A DNA stretch of 64,000 nt from Hydrogenophaga sp. BPS33 (GTDB lineage: Bacteria > Pseudomonadota > Gammaproteobacteria > Burkholderiales > Burkholderiaceae_C). The stretch covers positions 1,240,001 to 1,304,000 of the forward strand of contig NZ_CP044549.1 of NCBI RefSeq assembly GCF_009859475.1, written 5' to 3'. Position 1 is the stretch's first letter. Each line of letters starts with the position of its first letter. A program made the position numbers and the translations under genes. The notes beneath the pieces were generated by a model, which had not been told where the DNA came from, ran no database searches, and saw only the letters and a program-made list of their open reading frames with translations. Of the stretch, positions 48,675 through 55,911 are shown piece by piece.

Positions 48675-49856
48675 ATGAGCCGGCCGCAACCCGCCACCCT
48701 CGTCACCCATGGCGGTCGCCCGCAGGGCGCGCGGGTCACGGTGAACCCGCCGGTGGCGCGCACCAGCACTGTCGTTTTCGACTCGATGGCCACGTTGCAG
48801 AAGGCCCTGGCCGAACGCACGCGCCACGAGCGCGGCCTGCTCTACGGCCGCAAGGGAAGCTCCACCGGGGATGCGCTGGAAGACGTGCTGACCGCGCTGG
48901 AAGGCGGTCACCGCACGCGCCTCTTTGGCTCGGGCCTGGCGGCCATCTCGTGCACCCTGCTGGCGTGCGTGCGCCCCGGCGACCATGTGCTCGTGATCGA
49001 CTCTTGCTACGACCCCGTGCGCCGCCTGTGCGCCCAGTACCTAGAACCCATGGGCGTCGCGGTGGACTTCTTCCGCCCGGATCTCAGCGACTTCGCGGCC
49101 CAGATACGGCCCGAGACGCGGTTGGTCTGGGCGGAGTGCCCCGGCACGCTGCTGTACGAGATGTGCGATCTGCCGGCCCTGGTCGCGCTGACGCGCCAAC
49201 ACGGCCACATCACCGTGGCGGTCGACAACACCTGGGGCTCGGGCTTGCTCTACCACCCGCTGGCGCTGGGGGCCGACATCTCCGTGGTGGCGGGCACCAA
49301 GTACCTCGTGGGCCATTCCGACGTGATGCTCGGCGCGGTGACCACGCGCGAGCCAGGTGCCTTTCACCGGGTGGCCGACATGGCCGATCTGCTGGGCCAT
49401 TCGGTCAGCCCGGACGACGCCTACCTGGCCTTGCGCGGCGTGCGCACGCTCACCGTGCGGCTGCGGCAGCACCAGGCCAATGCCCTGACCGTGGCGCAGT
49501 GGCTGCAGCAGCAAGCCGCGGTGCGCACCGTGTTCTATCCGGCCTTGCCGGAAGACCCTGGCCATGCGCTGTGGCAGCGCGACTGCAACGGTGCCAACGG
49601 GCTGGTCAGCATCGAGTTCCAGCCGACCGTGAGCGAGGCGCAAACCCATGCCTTCGTGAACGCGCTGCAGTGGTTCGGCATCGGGCACTCGTGGGGCGGT
49701 TACGAGAGCCTGGCGCTGCCCATGCGACCGGCCCGTGCGCTCGAAGGCAGCGATTGGCCAGGCCGGGGGCAACTCGTGCGCCTGCACATCGGGCTGGAAG
49801 ACAGCGGCGATCTGATCGCCGATCTGGCGCAGGCGTTGGTGCTGGTGTCTGCCTGA
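48675..49856 (+). CDS. metC: Cystathionine beta-lyase-like PLP-dependent C-S lyase
   Basis: The 393-residue enzyme belongs to the Cys/Met-metabolism PLP family. Features are ETxLxHxG-like LVTHGGRPQGARVTVNP at the start, the glycine loop GSGLAAIS, VDNTWGSGLLYHPL and the PLP lysine in AGTKYLVGHSD (K209). The short insert pattern fits cystathionine beta-lyase. It cleaves a C-S bond to give a thiol and 2-aminoacrylate, which decays to pyruvate and ammonia, the substrate type for RidA at 44772. The true substrate may be another S-conjugate. The ATG at 48675 starts the conserved region. Gene-symbol use is by homology. Confidence 0.85.
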   Translation: MSRPQPATLVTHGGRPQGARVTVNPPVARTSTVVFDSMATLQKALAERTRHERGLLYGRKGSSTGDALEDVLTALEGGHRTRLFGSGLAAISCTLLACVRPGDHVLVIDSCYDPVRRLCAQYLEPMGVAVDFFRPDLSDFAAQIRPETRLVWAECPGTLLYEMCDLPALVALTRQHGHITVAVDNTWGSGLLYHPLALGADISVVAGTKYLVGHSDVMLGAVTTREPGAFHRVADMADLLGHSVSPDDAYLALRGVRTLTVRLRQHQANALTVAQWLQQQAAVRTVFYPALPEDPGHALWQRDCNGANGLVSIEFQPTVSEAQTHAFVNALQWFGIGHSWGGYESLALPMRPARALEGSDWPGRGQLVRLHIGLEDSGDLIADLAQALVLVSA

Positions 49857-49872
49857 TCCGTGGGGTGTGTTC

Positions 49873-49897
49873 GCTCCTTCCCCCGCTGGGGGCAAGC
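49873..49897 (+). terminator. Hairpin after the sulfur-related operon
   Basis: CTTCCCCC and GGGGGCAAG form a compact GC-rich hairpin just after the metC-like stop codon, with GCTC/GAGC-like flanks. No U-tract follows, so terminator function is tentative. Confidence 0.4.
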
Positions 49898-49935
49898 GCG
49901 CCAAAGGTATCACCTCGCATGTGCCTTGGCGGGCG

Positions 49936-50139
49936 CGCCGAGGGCTTGAGGCCCTGCGCTGAGGGCGCCGATGCGCAGCCCCTTCGGGGTTCGCTGCGGT
50001 GCTCGCGCGCGCAGGCAAGTTCGCAAACTCGCTTCGCTCAAACACGCGAACTTGACCGCGCTGTGCGCGGCAACCTGTGCGCGCTGCGCTCCTCGCCTGC
50101 GCATAGGCGCCCTCAGCGCAGGGCCCCAAGCCCTCGGCG
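49936..50139. repeat. Long inverted-repeat element (43-base arms)
   Basis: The arms at 49936-49978 and 50097-50139 are inverted copies that agree at 41 of 43 positions. Between them lie a CCCC-TT-GGGG hairpin and an inner AAGTTCGC/GCGAACTT pair. Open frames across it encode low-complexity arginine/alanine peptides that I recall as spurious products of dispersed repeats in Comamonadaceae. It has no transposase and may be a MITE/REPIN-like element. The rest of the 518-base gap 49857-50374 holds nothing else I can support. Confidence 0.72.
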
Positions 50140-50368
50140 AGTGGTTGGTGTGCATGCGCCCAAAAGCCGTTGCGATCGGCCTGTCAACTGTGTCGCGCAC
50201 AGGCGCTAACGATGCCCCCTCCGGGTCTACAGAGATGGCTGGGACGGGGCAAGTGCGCCGATTTCTTGTTTCTTGAGTCGGCGCTCGCACCGAGGGCTGG
50301 AAGATACCGGGTTGCGCTTTTTGGAAATGCGCGTGTTCTTGGCGAACAAAGGCCCCCGTTGAGCCCAT

Positions 50369-50440
50369 GTTTCTTCAGTAAGGCGAATCCTTAATCTTGA
50401 GATGACGCGCCTTGTCGGCTGAGAACCAACTGAGCTGGTT
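50369..50440. repeat. 72-base direct repeat, copy 1 (3' end of the 87-residue gene)
   Basis: This stretch matches 51701-51772 at 61 of 72 bases, in the same orientation. It covers the 3' end of the small gene at 50375-50638 and a few bases beyond, so the two small genes share a homologous tail at DNA level. Confidence 0.8.
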
Positions 50441-50638
50441 CTGGGTCTGTCGTCCCAAACCAGCGTTCACCATGTCCGCTTTCTGCCGCTGACGTTTTAA
50501 TGCCCAGAGATCAGTCTCCTCACGATCGTTTTCGGTTGAGGCATGTTTGGGAATTGAGGTCGCTTCGTCGGCATTCAGCGCGTGATCTTGTCTGTTGGAA
50601 GGACCATTTTCAGGAAGTGTGGTCATGGCTATTTGCAT
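50375..50638 (-). CDS. Small hypothetical protein with the WFS-KARHLKI C-terminal signature (87 aa)
   Basis: I do not recognise a known function. The protein is hydrophilic. Its last 21 residues contain NQLSWFSADKARHLKIKDSP, almost the same as the tail of the protein at 51707-52147 (NQFNWFSGGKARHLKIQDSP). The similarity extends weakly upstream (KRQRQKAD versus SERQRSDLK), about 40 residues in all. The start may be the ATG at 50638 or at 50626, and neither has a strong ribosome site. It begins 18 bases after the membrane-protein gene and is probably co-transcribed. A shared tail on otherwise different small proteins suggests a recognition or targeting signal, which is inference. Confidence 0.55.
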   Translation of the reverse strand: MQIAMTTLPENGPSNRQDHALNADEATSIPKHASTENDREETDLWALKRQRQKADMVNAGLGRQTQNQLSWFSADKARHLKIKDSPY

Positions 50639-50656
50639 ATCGGAATCACGTTCTTT

Positions 50657-51181
50657 TCAAAGTCTATTCATCTGCTCGACGTTAGCCTCGAAAATCTCGG
50701 TGTCTAGCCGCTTGATTTCTTCGATCAGTTGCAGAGAGTAAGTCGAGCAAGCGGCTTTGAGCTTGCCAAGGCGTACTCGATTGACGAGATAGAAATTGCT
50801 TCCGGCCTTGGGGGCCGGGTTGTACAGCATGGCGAGCTCTGCGGCAATACGACGTAGGTGAAGCACAACCGACATCTTTCCCAGTAGAGAAAGGCGCTCG
50901 GTCGGCAGGTCTTCCAGAAGGCGCGACATTGCTGAGAACTCCGCGGCAATATTTGGATAGATAAGCTCATTGCCCGGGGCATCGATTTGAAACCCTGCCA
51001 ACACGTTCATGCGTCCAAGTTCGCTGGCTAGATTTTGCAAACTTAGAAGGAGAGAGGCATCTGCGCGTTTAGCTGCCCTTTTTTCTCGGCATCGTTGAAC
51101 AAAGACACTTCCCAGGGACACGACCACCGCGAGAAAGCTGCCGGCTGCACCGACCACTTGAGCCCAATCGACAACGTTCAT
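50657..51181 (-). CDS. Small membrane-anchored hypothetical protein (174 aa)
   Basis: The protein begins MNVVDWAQVVGAAGSFLAVV, with one N-terminal membrane helix at about residues 7-29. A basic cluster QRCREKRAAKRAD and a helical soluble domain (about 45-174) follow. The positive-inside rule places the soluble domain in the cytoplasm. No enzyme motif is visible. The ATG at 51181 is chosen because GAGGATT lies about seven bases before it; a frame extension to 51226 has no such site. It sits between the ParD-like gene and the 87-residue gene. Anchored helical proteins like this occur as accessory or effector components in defence loci, but nothing here proves that. Confidence 0.6.
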   Translation of the reverse strand: MNVVDWAQVVGAAGSFLAVVVSLGSVFVQRCREKRAAKRADASLLLSLQNLASELGRMNVLAGFQIDAPGNELIYPNIAAEFSAMSRLLEDLPTERLSLLGKMSVVLHLRRIAAELAMLYNPAPKAGSNFYLVNRVRLGKLKAACSTYSLQLIEEIKRLDTEIFEANVEQMNRL

Positions 51182-51351
51182 TTGAATCCTCGGATTTGTG
51201 TTGGCATCTGCAGAGCCGTCAATCACGGATGTCAGGAACTAGCCGGCGGCAAACATCGTAGTCGATGGGATGTGTCGAGCTTTGGCACGTTCTCAGCTCA
51301 TTCGGATGGCGTCTCCAGTCGCAGCAGCCGATATCGCAACGAGAACCAAAC

Positions 51352-51391
51352 AGCCAGCGCGTTTACCCCCTCTACCACCTACCCATGTTCA
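51352..51391. repeat. Imperfect direct repeat, copy 1 (after/at the ParD-like gene end)
   Basis: AGCCAGCGC plus a 31-base block covering the end of the ParD-like gene match 52410-52458, where the block covers the end of the SDR gene at 52430. The 31-base blocks agree at 27 positions. The 52410 copy has nine extra bases between the two parts. Confidence 0.65.
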
Positions 51392-51599
51392 CCCGGTTGC
51401 GCAGGCCGTCAAAGTAGTCTGCGTCGGCAGGTGCCATTGGCTTCGATGCAGATCCAGCCAGCAGCAAGCTGCGCAGTTGCAGACGGTCCAGGTCTTTGCG
51501 CATCAGCTCGCGCACATCCTCACTGCTGGTGCCGAAACCGCGCTCGACGACCTGCTCGTCTACAAAGGACTTCAAGGTATCGGGTAGAGAGATGTTCAT
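51372..51599 (-). CDS. ParD-like antitoxin (CopG/Arc/MetJ ribbon-helix-helix), no toxin partner seen
   Basis: The 75-residue protein MNISLPDTLKSFVDEQVVER, then GFGTSSEDVRELMRKDLDRL, has the ribbon-helix-helix start and ParD-type C-terminal half (ADADYFDGLRNRVNMG). ParD proteins repress their own operon and neutralise a ParE toxin encoded immediately downstream. The 190 bases downstream on this strand contain stop codons in all frames and no ParE motif, so the gene looks orphaned. I chose the ATG at 51599 over a longer frame to 51761 because the domain begins there. Confidence 0.75.
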   Translation of the reverse strand: MNISLPDTLKSFVDEQVVERGFGTSSEDVRELMRKDLDRLQLRSLLLAGSASKPMAPADADYFDGLRNRVNMGRW

Positions 51600-51700
51600 C
51601 GTGCTCGTGGCGCTAGCTTGGGGGTGTTGGCGAATTTTTTGCAAGATTGAATGCCCTCGGCCAGTTGCTTGCTGGCGAGGAGCACCCAAGCGATCCCCGC

Positions 51701-51772
51701 GTTTCTTCAGTTGGGTGAGTCCTGGATCTTGAGATGACGCGCCTTGCCGCCTGAGAACCAATTGAATTGGTT
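51701..51772. repeat. 72-base direct repeat, copy 2 (3' end of the 146-residue gene)
   Basis: This is the partner of 50369-50440 (61 of 72 bases identical). It covers the 3' end of the gene at 51707-52147 including the stop codon, and encodes the shared C-terminal signature. Confidence 0.8.
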
Positions 51773-52147
51773 TCGGAACGCTTCACCAGCAGCTGCCTTC
51801 TTGAGGTCAGACCGTTGACGCTCGGACCCGACTCGATTCATAGATTCGCTCTCGGCCAGCTGCATCAGCAGCGCCGTTGTGGTGTCGGCGATCGCGTCGA
51901 TGCGCCGTTGCATCTCGGTGTTGATCACATGCAGCAACGCACCCAAGCCGGCGCGCGAGAGTGGAATGCTGGCTTGGGTTGTGTCCAGATCGTCGGTGGA
52001 AATCAAACGCTCCAGCGCGAGTTGTGCCTGCAGAACGATCGACACTTCGGCCATCTGATCGCTGGCCCTTCCCTTTGAATAGACGCTTGCGTTGGAGGCG
52101 TTGACGTGGTTGACCTGTGTGCCGCTGCGGCGCAGTTTCTTTGCCAT
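51707..52147 (-). CDS. Hypothetical protein with the WFS-KARHLKI C-terminal signature (146 aa)
   Basis: The protein starts MAKKLRRSGTQVNHVNASNA (basic, no signal peptide). Its middle is helical (DLDTTQASIPLSRAGLGALL, then HVINTEMQRRIDAIADTTTA) and it ends NQFNWFSGGKARHLKIQDSP plus one residue. I recognise no family. The start is the ATG at 52147 behind GGGAGCC; an upstream in-frame ATG at 52186 is possible. It is preceded on the same strand by a strongly folded leader (52219-52397). Base composition is somewhat less GC-rich than the neighbouring catabolic genes, consistent with an accessory islet. Confidence 0.6.
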   Translation of the reverse strand: MAKKLRRSGTQVNHVNASNASVYSKGRASDQMAEVSIVLQAQLALERLISTDDLDTTQASIPLSRAGLGALLHVINTEMQRRIDAIADTTTALLMQLAESESMNRVGSERQRSDLKKAAAGEAFRNQFNWFSGGKARHLKIQDSPN

Positions 52148-52218
52148 GTTGTGTGGCTCCCTGTTCGATGTCGTTGAGACAACCACCGCCCCTCGACGTG
52201 AAGGGCGGCGGCCCGAAC

Positions 52219-52397
52219 GGGTTGGACTACCGGCATACCCCCTAAGAGACCCGGCGAGCCCGAGGGCTCCCCGCCCGAGCCGCCAAAACGGGGCACGAGC
52301 TAAGAAGCCGCAGACTCTGCGGTGAAGGAGACCCTACGGCTTTCGCTGTAGGGGGTATGAGCGGGAGTCCAATCCCGATCAAGCTATTTCTGCTTGA
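52219..52397 (-). ncRNA. Strongly structured leader or small RNA upstream of the 146-residue gene
   Basis: On the reverse strand, an 11-base perfect pair (52349-52359 with 52234-52244) and a 10-base pair with one mismatch (52366-52375 with 52219-52228) make one long, two-part stem closing a 100-base core. Inner hairpins include GAGCCC-GA-GGGCTC and CCGCAGA/TCTGCGG. A separate TCAAGC/GCTTGA hairpin lies at 52379-52397, right after a TATACT -10-like hexamer (52405-52410, reverse strand). I cannot match it to a named RNA family. It could be a riboregulator, a retron-like or group-II-like remnant, or a MITE. Confidence 0.5.
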
Positions 52398-52409
52398 CCG
52401 GCGCAGTAT

Positions 52410-52458
52410 AGCCAGCGCCTTCTGAGGGTTTACCGCCCCTGCCACCCACCCATGTTCA
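52410..52458. repeat. Imperfect direct repeat, copy 2 (at the SDR gene end)
   Basis: This is the partner of 51352-51391. It spans the last codons of the SDR gene and the sequence entering the structured leader. Together the two copies bracket about 1 kb holding the ParD-like gene's start side, the 146-residue gene and the structured leader. Confidence 0.65.
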
Positions 52459-53233
52459 AACTGCCCATCAAGCCAGTCGACAAACCGCCATCGACCAACA
52501 ACTCGGTGCCGTTCACATAACCCGCATCCGGCCCGACCAGAAACGACAAGGCATTCGCCATGTCCTCGGCCTGCGCGATGCGCCGCAGCGGCACACGCGC
52601 TTCGCGCTGTGCGCGCGATTGCGGGTCCGCGTACACCGGCGCAGTCCCAGGCGTTTCGGTGATGCCGGGCGAGAGGGCATTCGCGCGGATGCCGTCCGGC
52701 CCCCATTCCAGTGCCATCTGCTTCACCAGCATCAGCGCCGCGGCCTTGCTCGGACTGTAGGCGGCCAGGGGCGCTGTGGGATGCGTGCCCGAGATGGAGG
52801 TGGTGAGCACGATGCAACCGCGCGCCGCCTTGAGCAGCGGGTGCGCAGCCTGGCCCAGCAACCACGCGGCGCGCACGTGCACGGCGAACACCTTGTCCCA
52901 GTCGTCTACGCGCGCACTCAGCAGCGGGCTCGGAATCGCGAAGCCGGCGTTGCTCACCACGGCATCGAGGCCACCGAACGCGTTGGCGGCCTGCACGAGA
53001 CGCGCGGGCGCTTGAGCGTCGGCCAGATCGGCCGTGAGGGCGATCACCTCGGCGCCCTCGCTGCGCAGCTGCACGGCGAGTTGTTCGAGTTCGTCGCCGT
53101 GCACGTCAGCCAGCACCATGCGCGCTGGCGCGCCGTGGCGTTGAATCGAATCGCGCGCCAGGCGCTCGGCCATGGCGCGGCCAATGCCGCGCGCGGCACC
53201 CGTCAACAAAAAACGCATGCCGGCCTGTGCCAT
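52430..53233 (-). CDS. Short-chain dehydrogenase/reductase
   Basis: The 267-residue SDR has TGAARGIGRA near residue 12, an SNAG motif, a serine in TTSISGTHP and the catalytic YSPSK. It ends GTELLVDGGLSTGLMGSLNM. It lies 10 bases downstream of a second SDR on the same strand and belongs to the liv/OYE cluster side of the boundary with the accessory islet. It is a probable alcohol or 3-hydroxyacyl-CoA dehydrogenase; the substrate is not predictable. Confidence 0.86.
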   Translation of the reverse strand: MAQAGMRFLLTGAARGIGRAMAERLARDSIQRHGAPARMVLADVHGDELEQLAVQLRSEGAEVIALTADLADAQAPARLVQAANAFGGLDAVVSNAGFAIPSPLLSARVDDWDKVFAVHVRAAWLLGQAAHPLLKAARGCIVLTTSISGTHPTAPLAAYSPSKAAALMLVKQMALEWGPDGIRANALSPGITETPGTAPVYADPQSRAQREARVPLRRIAQAEDMANALSFLVGPDAGYVNGTELLVDGGLSTGLMGSLNMGGWQGR

Positions 53234-53243
53234 CGGGTGCGGC

Positions 53244-54005
53244 TCAGTTCGCGAGAATGCCGCCGTCCACCGGCAGCGTCACGCCGTTGATGTAACTCGC
53301 CATCGCCGATGCCAGGAACACCGCAGGTGCTGCGATCTCGTCGGGCTGGCCCACGCGGCCGGTTGGGGTGCGCTTGAGGAAACCTTCGAGCCGGCGCGTG
53401 TCGGCCAGCGTCGCGTCCGTCATGGGCGTTTCGATCACGCCGGGCGCAATCGCGTTCACGCGGATGCCGTCCGCCGCCAGATCGACCGCCATGCTTTGCG
53501 TGAGCATCTTCACCGCGCCCTTGGAGCTGGAATAACCAATGCAACCCGGCTGCGCGATGAAGGCCGCGCCCGAAGCAATGTTGATCACCGTGCCGCGCGT
53601 CTTGCGCAAGGCCGGCAGGAAGGCGTGCAACACGTTGAAGCCACCCATCACGTTCACATCAAACACCTTGCGGATCTTGGAGTGCACGTCGGGCGTGTCG
53701 ATGCCCTCGCGGATCAGGATGCCGGCGTTGTTGACCAGCGTGTCCAGTGTGCCGATGTCGCGGCCCACCTGCTCGGCCAGCGCAGCGCAGGCCGGCACGT
53801 CGGTGATGTCGAGCGCAAAGGCCCAGGCCTCGCCGCCCGCATCGCGGATGCCTTGCACCGTGGCCGCGCAGTCTTCGGCGCGCAGGTCCACCAGCACCAC
53901 GCGGGCACCGGCCTTGGCGTACTGCTGGGCGATGGCACGGCCGATGCCGGCGGCCGCGCCGGTCACCAGGGCCAGGCGGCCTTCGAGAAGTCGTTCATTG
54001 CTCAT
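53244..54005 (-). CDS. Short-chain dehydrogenase/reductase
   Basis: This 253-residue SDR (MSNERLLEGRLALVTGAAAG) has the cofactor motif TGAAAGIGRA, NNAGILI, the serine in NIASGAAFIA and the YSSSK pair. It ends VTLPVDGG. The ATG at 54005 is preceded by CAGGAAACC; a TTG-initiated extension at 54026 is less likely. It starts 18 bases after livM ends, in the same operon direction, so the two SDRs probably act on the compound brought in by the Liv transporter. Confidence 0.86.
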   Translation of the reverse strand: MSNERLLEGRLALVTGAAAGIGRAIAQQYAKAGARVVLVDLRAEDCAATVQGIRDAGGEAWAFALDITDVPACAALAEQVGRDIGTLDTLVNNAGILIREGIDTPDVHSKIRKVFDVNVMGGFNVLHAFLPALRKTRGTVINIASGAAFIAQPGCIGYSSSKGAVKMLTQSMAVDLAADGIRVNAIAPGVIETPMTDATLADTRRLEGFLKRTPTGRVGQPDEIAAPAVFLASAMASYINGVTLPVDGGILAN

Positions 54006-54022
54006 GTGCAGGTTTCCTGAAT

Positions 54023-54985
54023 TCAAGGGTTGCTGTGGCGGGCGGCGCGGCGCGCGAAGAAGGCGTTGATCTCGCCGACGATGCCCTTGCGGAACACCAT
54101 CACCACGATCACAAACACCAGGCCCTGCACGATCAGCACGGCCTCGGCAATGGCCGACAGCGAGTTCGCCATGGTCACCACCACGATCGCGCCGACCACC
54201 GGGCCGAGCAGGGTTTGCAGGCCGCCGACGATGCCCATCAACAAGGCTTCGCCCGAGGTGACCCAGCTCACGTCGGTGAGCGTGGCGATCTGGAACACGA
54301 TGGTCTTCATGCCACCGGCCAGGCCCGCGAGCGCGGCCGACAGCGTGAACGCCAGCAGCTTGTAGCGGTTGACCCGGTAACCGAGCGAGATCGCGCGCGG
54401 CTCGTTGTCGCGAATGGCGGTGAGCACCTGGCCAAACGGCGAGTACACGATGCGCCAGATGAGCCAGAACGCAGCGGCCACCACGGCCGCAACCACGTAG
54501 TACAGCGTGAGGTTGTTCGACAGGTCGATGAAGCCCAGCAGATGACCACGCGGCACGCTTTGAATGCCGTCTTCACCACCGGTGAAGGGCGAGCGCAGGG
54601 CAATGAAGTAAACCAGTTGCGCGCTGGCCAGCGTGATCATGGAAAACGCAATGCCCGCGCGGCGGATCGCCAGCAGGCCTGTGACCACACCGAGGCCCGC
54701 GGCCACCAGCACGCCGAACAACACGCCCAGCGCCGGGTCGAAGCCCCACACCTTCACCGCGTGCGCCGCGCCGTAGGCGGCCGAGCCGAAGAACATGGCA
54801 TGGCCGAACGAGAGCAGGCCCACGTAGCCCACCAGCAGGTTCAGCGACGCCGCCAGCAGCGCGAAGCACAGCAGCTTCATCAGGAAGATCGGGTACGCCA
54901 GGAACGGCGCGACCAGCAGCACGAGCGCGCCGACGATCAGCAACGGGCGCTGGTAACGCGCGAGCAGGGAAGGGGTTTCGGTCAT
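54023..54985 (-). CDS. livM: Branched-chain-type ABC transporter permease LivM
   Basis: This 320-residue polytopic membrane protein has about nine or ten hydrophobic helices. The segments NLLVGYVGLLSFGHAMFFGS and LTAIRDNEPRAISLGYRVNR are signatures of LivM-type permeases. It pairs with LivH (55002), the two ATPases and the receptors at 59483 and 60741. The ATG at 54985 has CAGGAAGACAACG upstream; a longer frame to 55042 is not needed. In such catabolic clusters the Liv-type systems often carry aromatic or acyl compounds and not amino acids. Confidence 0.9.
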   Translation of the reverse strand: MTETPSLLARYQRPLLIVGALVLLVAPFLAYPIFLMKLLCFALLAASLNLLVGYVGLLSFGHAMFFGSAAYGAAHAVKVWGFDPALGVLFGVLVAAGLGVVTGLLAIRRAGIAFSMITLASAQLVYFIALRSPFTGGEDGIQSVPRGHLLGFIDLSNNLTLYYVVAAVVAAAFWLIWRIVYSPFGQVLTAIRDNEPRAISLGYRVNRYKLLAFTLSAALAGLAGGMKTIVFQIATLTDVSWVTSGEALLMGIVGGLQTLLGPVVGAIVVVTMANSLSAIAEAVLIVQGLVFVIVVMVFRKGIVGEINAFFARRAARHSNP

Positions 54986-55001
54986 CGTTGTCTTCCTGGT
55001 T

Positions 55002-55886
55002 CTATTTGTGGCTGCCAAAGAGGCCGTTGGGTCTGATGGCAAGGGTCAGCAGCATGATCACGAACACCACCATGCCCGCGCCGTCGGGGTACACCACCTT
55101 GGTGATGCCTTCGACCACACCGAGGGTGAAGCCCGCGACGATCGCGCCCACGATGGAGCCCATGCCACCGATCACCACCACCGCGAACACCACGATGATG
55201 AGTTGCGAGCCCATGAGCGGGTTCACCTGGTAGATCGGGGCGGCCATCACGCCGCTGAAACCGGCCAGTGCCACGCCCAGGCCGTAGGTGAGCATGAGCA
55301 TGCGCGGCACGCGCACGCCGAAGGTGCGCACCAGGTTCGGGTTTTCCGTGGCCGCGCGCAGGTATGAGCCGAGCTTGGTGCGCTCGACCACGTACCAGGT
55401 GCCCAGGCACATGGCGATGGAGGCGCCGATGACCCACAGCCGGTACCAGGGGAAGAAGGCCATGTCGGTGTCCAGGCCGCCCGGGATCGGGTTGGGATAG
55501 GGCTGGCCCGTGGCACCGAACTTGTAGCGGAACACGCCTTCCAGAATCAGCGCGAAGCCAAAGGTGAGCAGCAGCGCGTAGACATGGTCGAGGTGGTAGA
55601 GCTTGCGCAGCAGAAAGCGCTCGAGTGCAATGCCCGAGAGCCCCACCAGCAGCGGCGCGATCACCAGCGCCCACCAGTAGTTCAGGCCCAGGTATTCGAG
55701 CAGGCCCCAGGCCACGAACGCGCCCAGCATGTACTGCGCGCCGTGCGCGAAGTTCACCACGCGCAGCAGGCCGAAGATGATGGCCAGGCCCAGGCTCATC
55801 AAAGCGTAGAGCGAGCCGTTGATCATGCCCACCAGCAACTGCCCTGCAATGGCGGCCAGGGGATATCCGAACAAGGTGTCGGGCAT
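55002..55886 (-). CDS. livH: Branched-chain-type ABC transporter permease LivH
   Basis: The 294-residue membrane protein has about eight hydrophobic helices and the LivH hallmarks LVGMINGSLYALMSLGLAII, GLLRVVNFAHGAQYMLGAF and GSIVGAIVAGFTLGVVEG. The start has GGAGACACACAAC before the ATG. It forms the transmembrane pore with LivM, 16 bases away. Confidence 0.92.
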   Translation of the reverse strand: MPDTLFGYPLAAIAGQLLVGMINGSLYALMSLGLAIIFGLLRVVNFAHGAQYMLGAFVAWGLLEYLGLNYWWALVIAPLLVGLSGIALERFLLRKLYHLDHVYALLLTFGFALILEGVFRYKFGATGQPYPNPIPGGLDTDMAFFPWYRLWVIGASIAMCLGTWYVVERTKLGSYLRAATENPNLVRTFGVRVPRMLMLTYGLGVALAGFSGVMAAPIYQVNPLMGSQLIIVVFAVVVIGGMGSIVGAIVAGFTLGVVEGITKVVYPDGAGMVVFVIMLLTLAIRPNGLFGSHK

Positions 55887-55911
55887 GTTGTGTGTCTCCG
55901 TTGTATTGGTC

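Noticed and set aside
48950..50209. Arg/Pro-rich open frames across the metC-like gene and the inverted repeat
   Set aside because: They have the biased composition of out-of-frame GC-rich translation, and the repeat-derived peptides look spurious.
51182..51371. ParE toxin downstream of the ParD-like gene
   Set aside because: All three reverse-strand frames are interrupted and no ParE-like motif is readable.
52219..52375. Integron attC site
   Set aside because: The two-part stem and the GTTGGAC core resemble attC, but the order of the core motifs is reversed relative to RYYYAAC...GTTRRRY and no integrase or cassette array is present.
52219..52397. Retron msr-msd RNA
   Set aside because: Inverted ends would fit, but no reverse transcriptase gene is encoded in the window.
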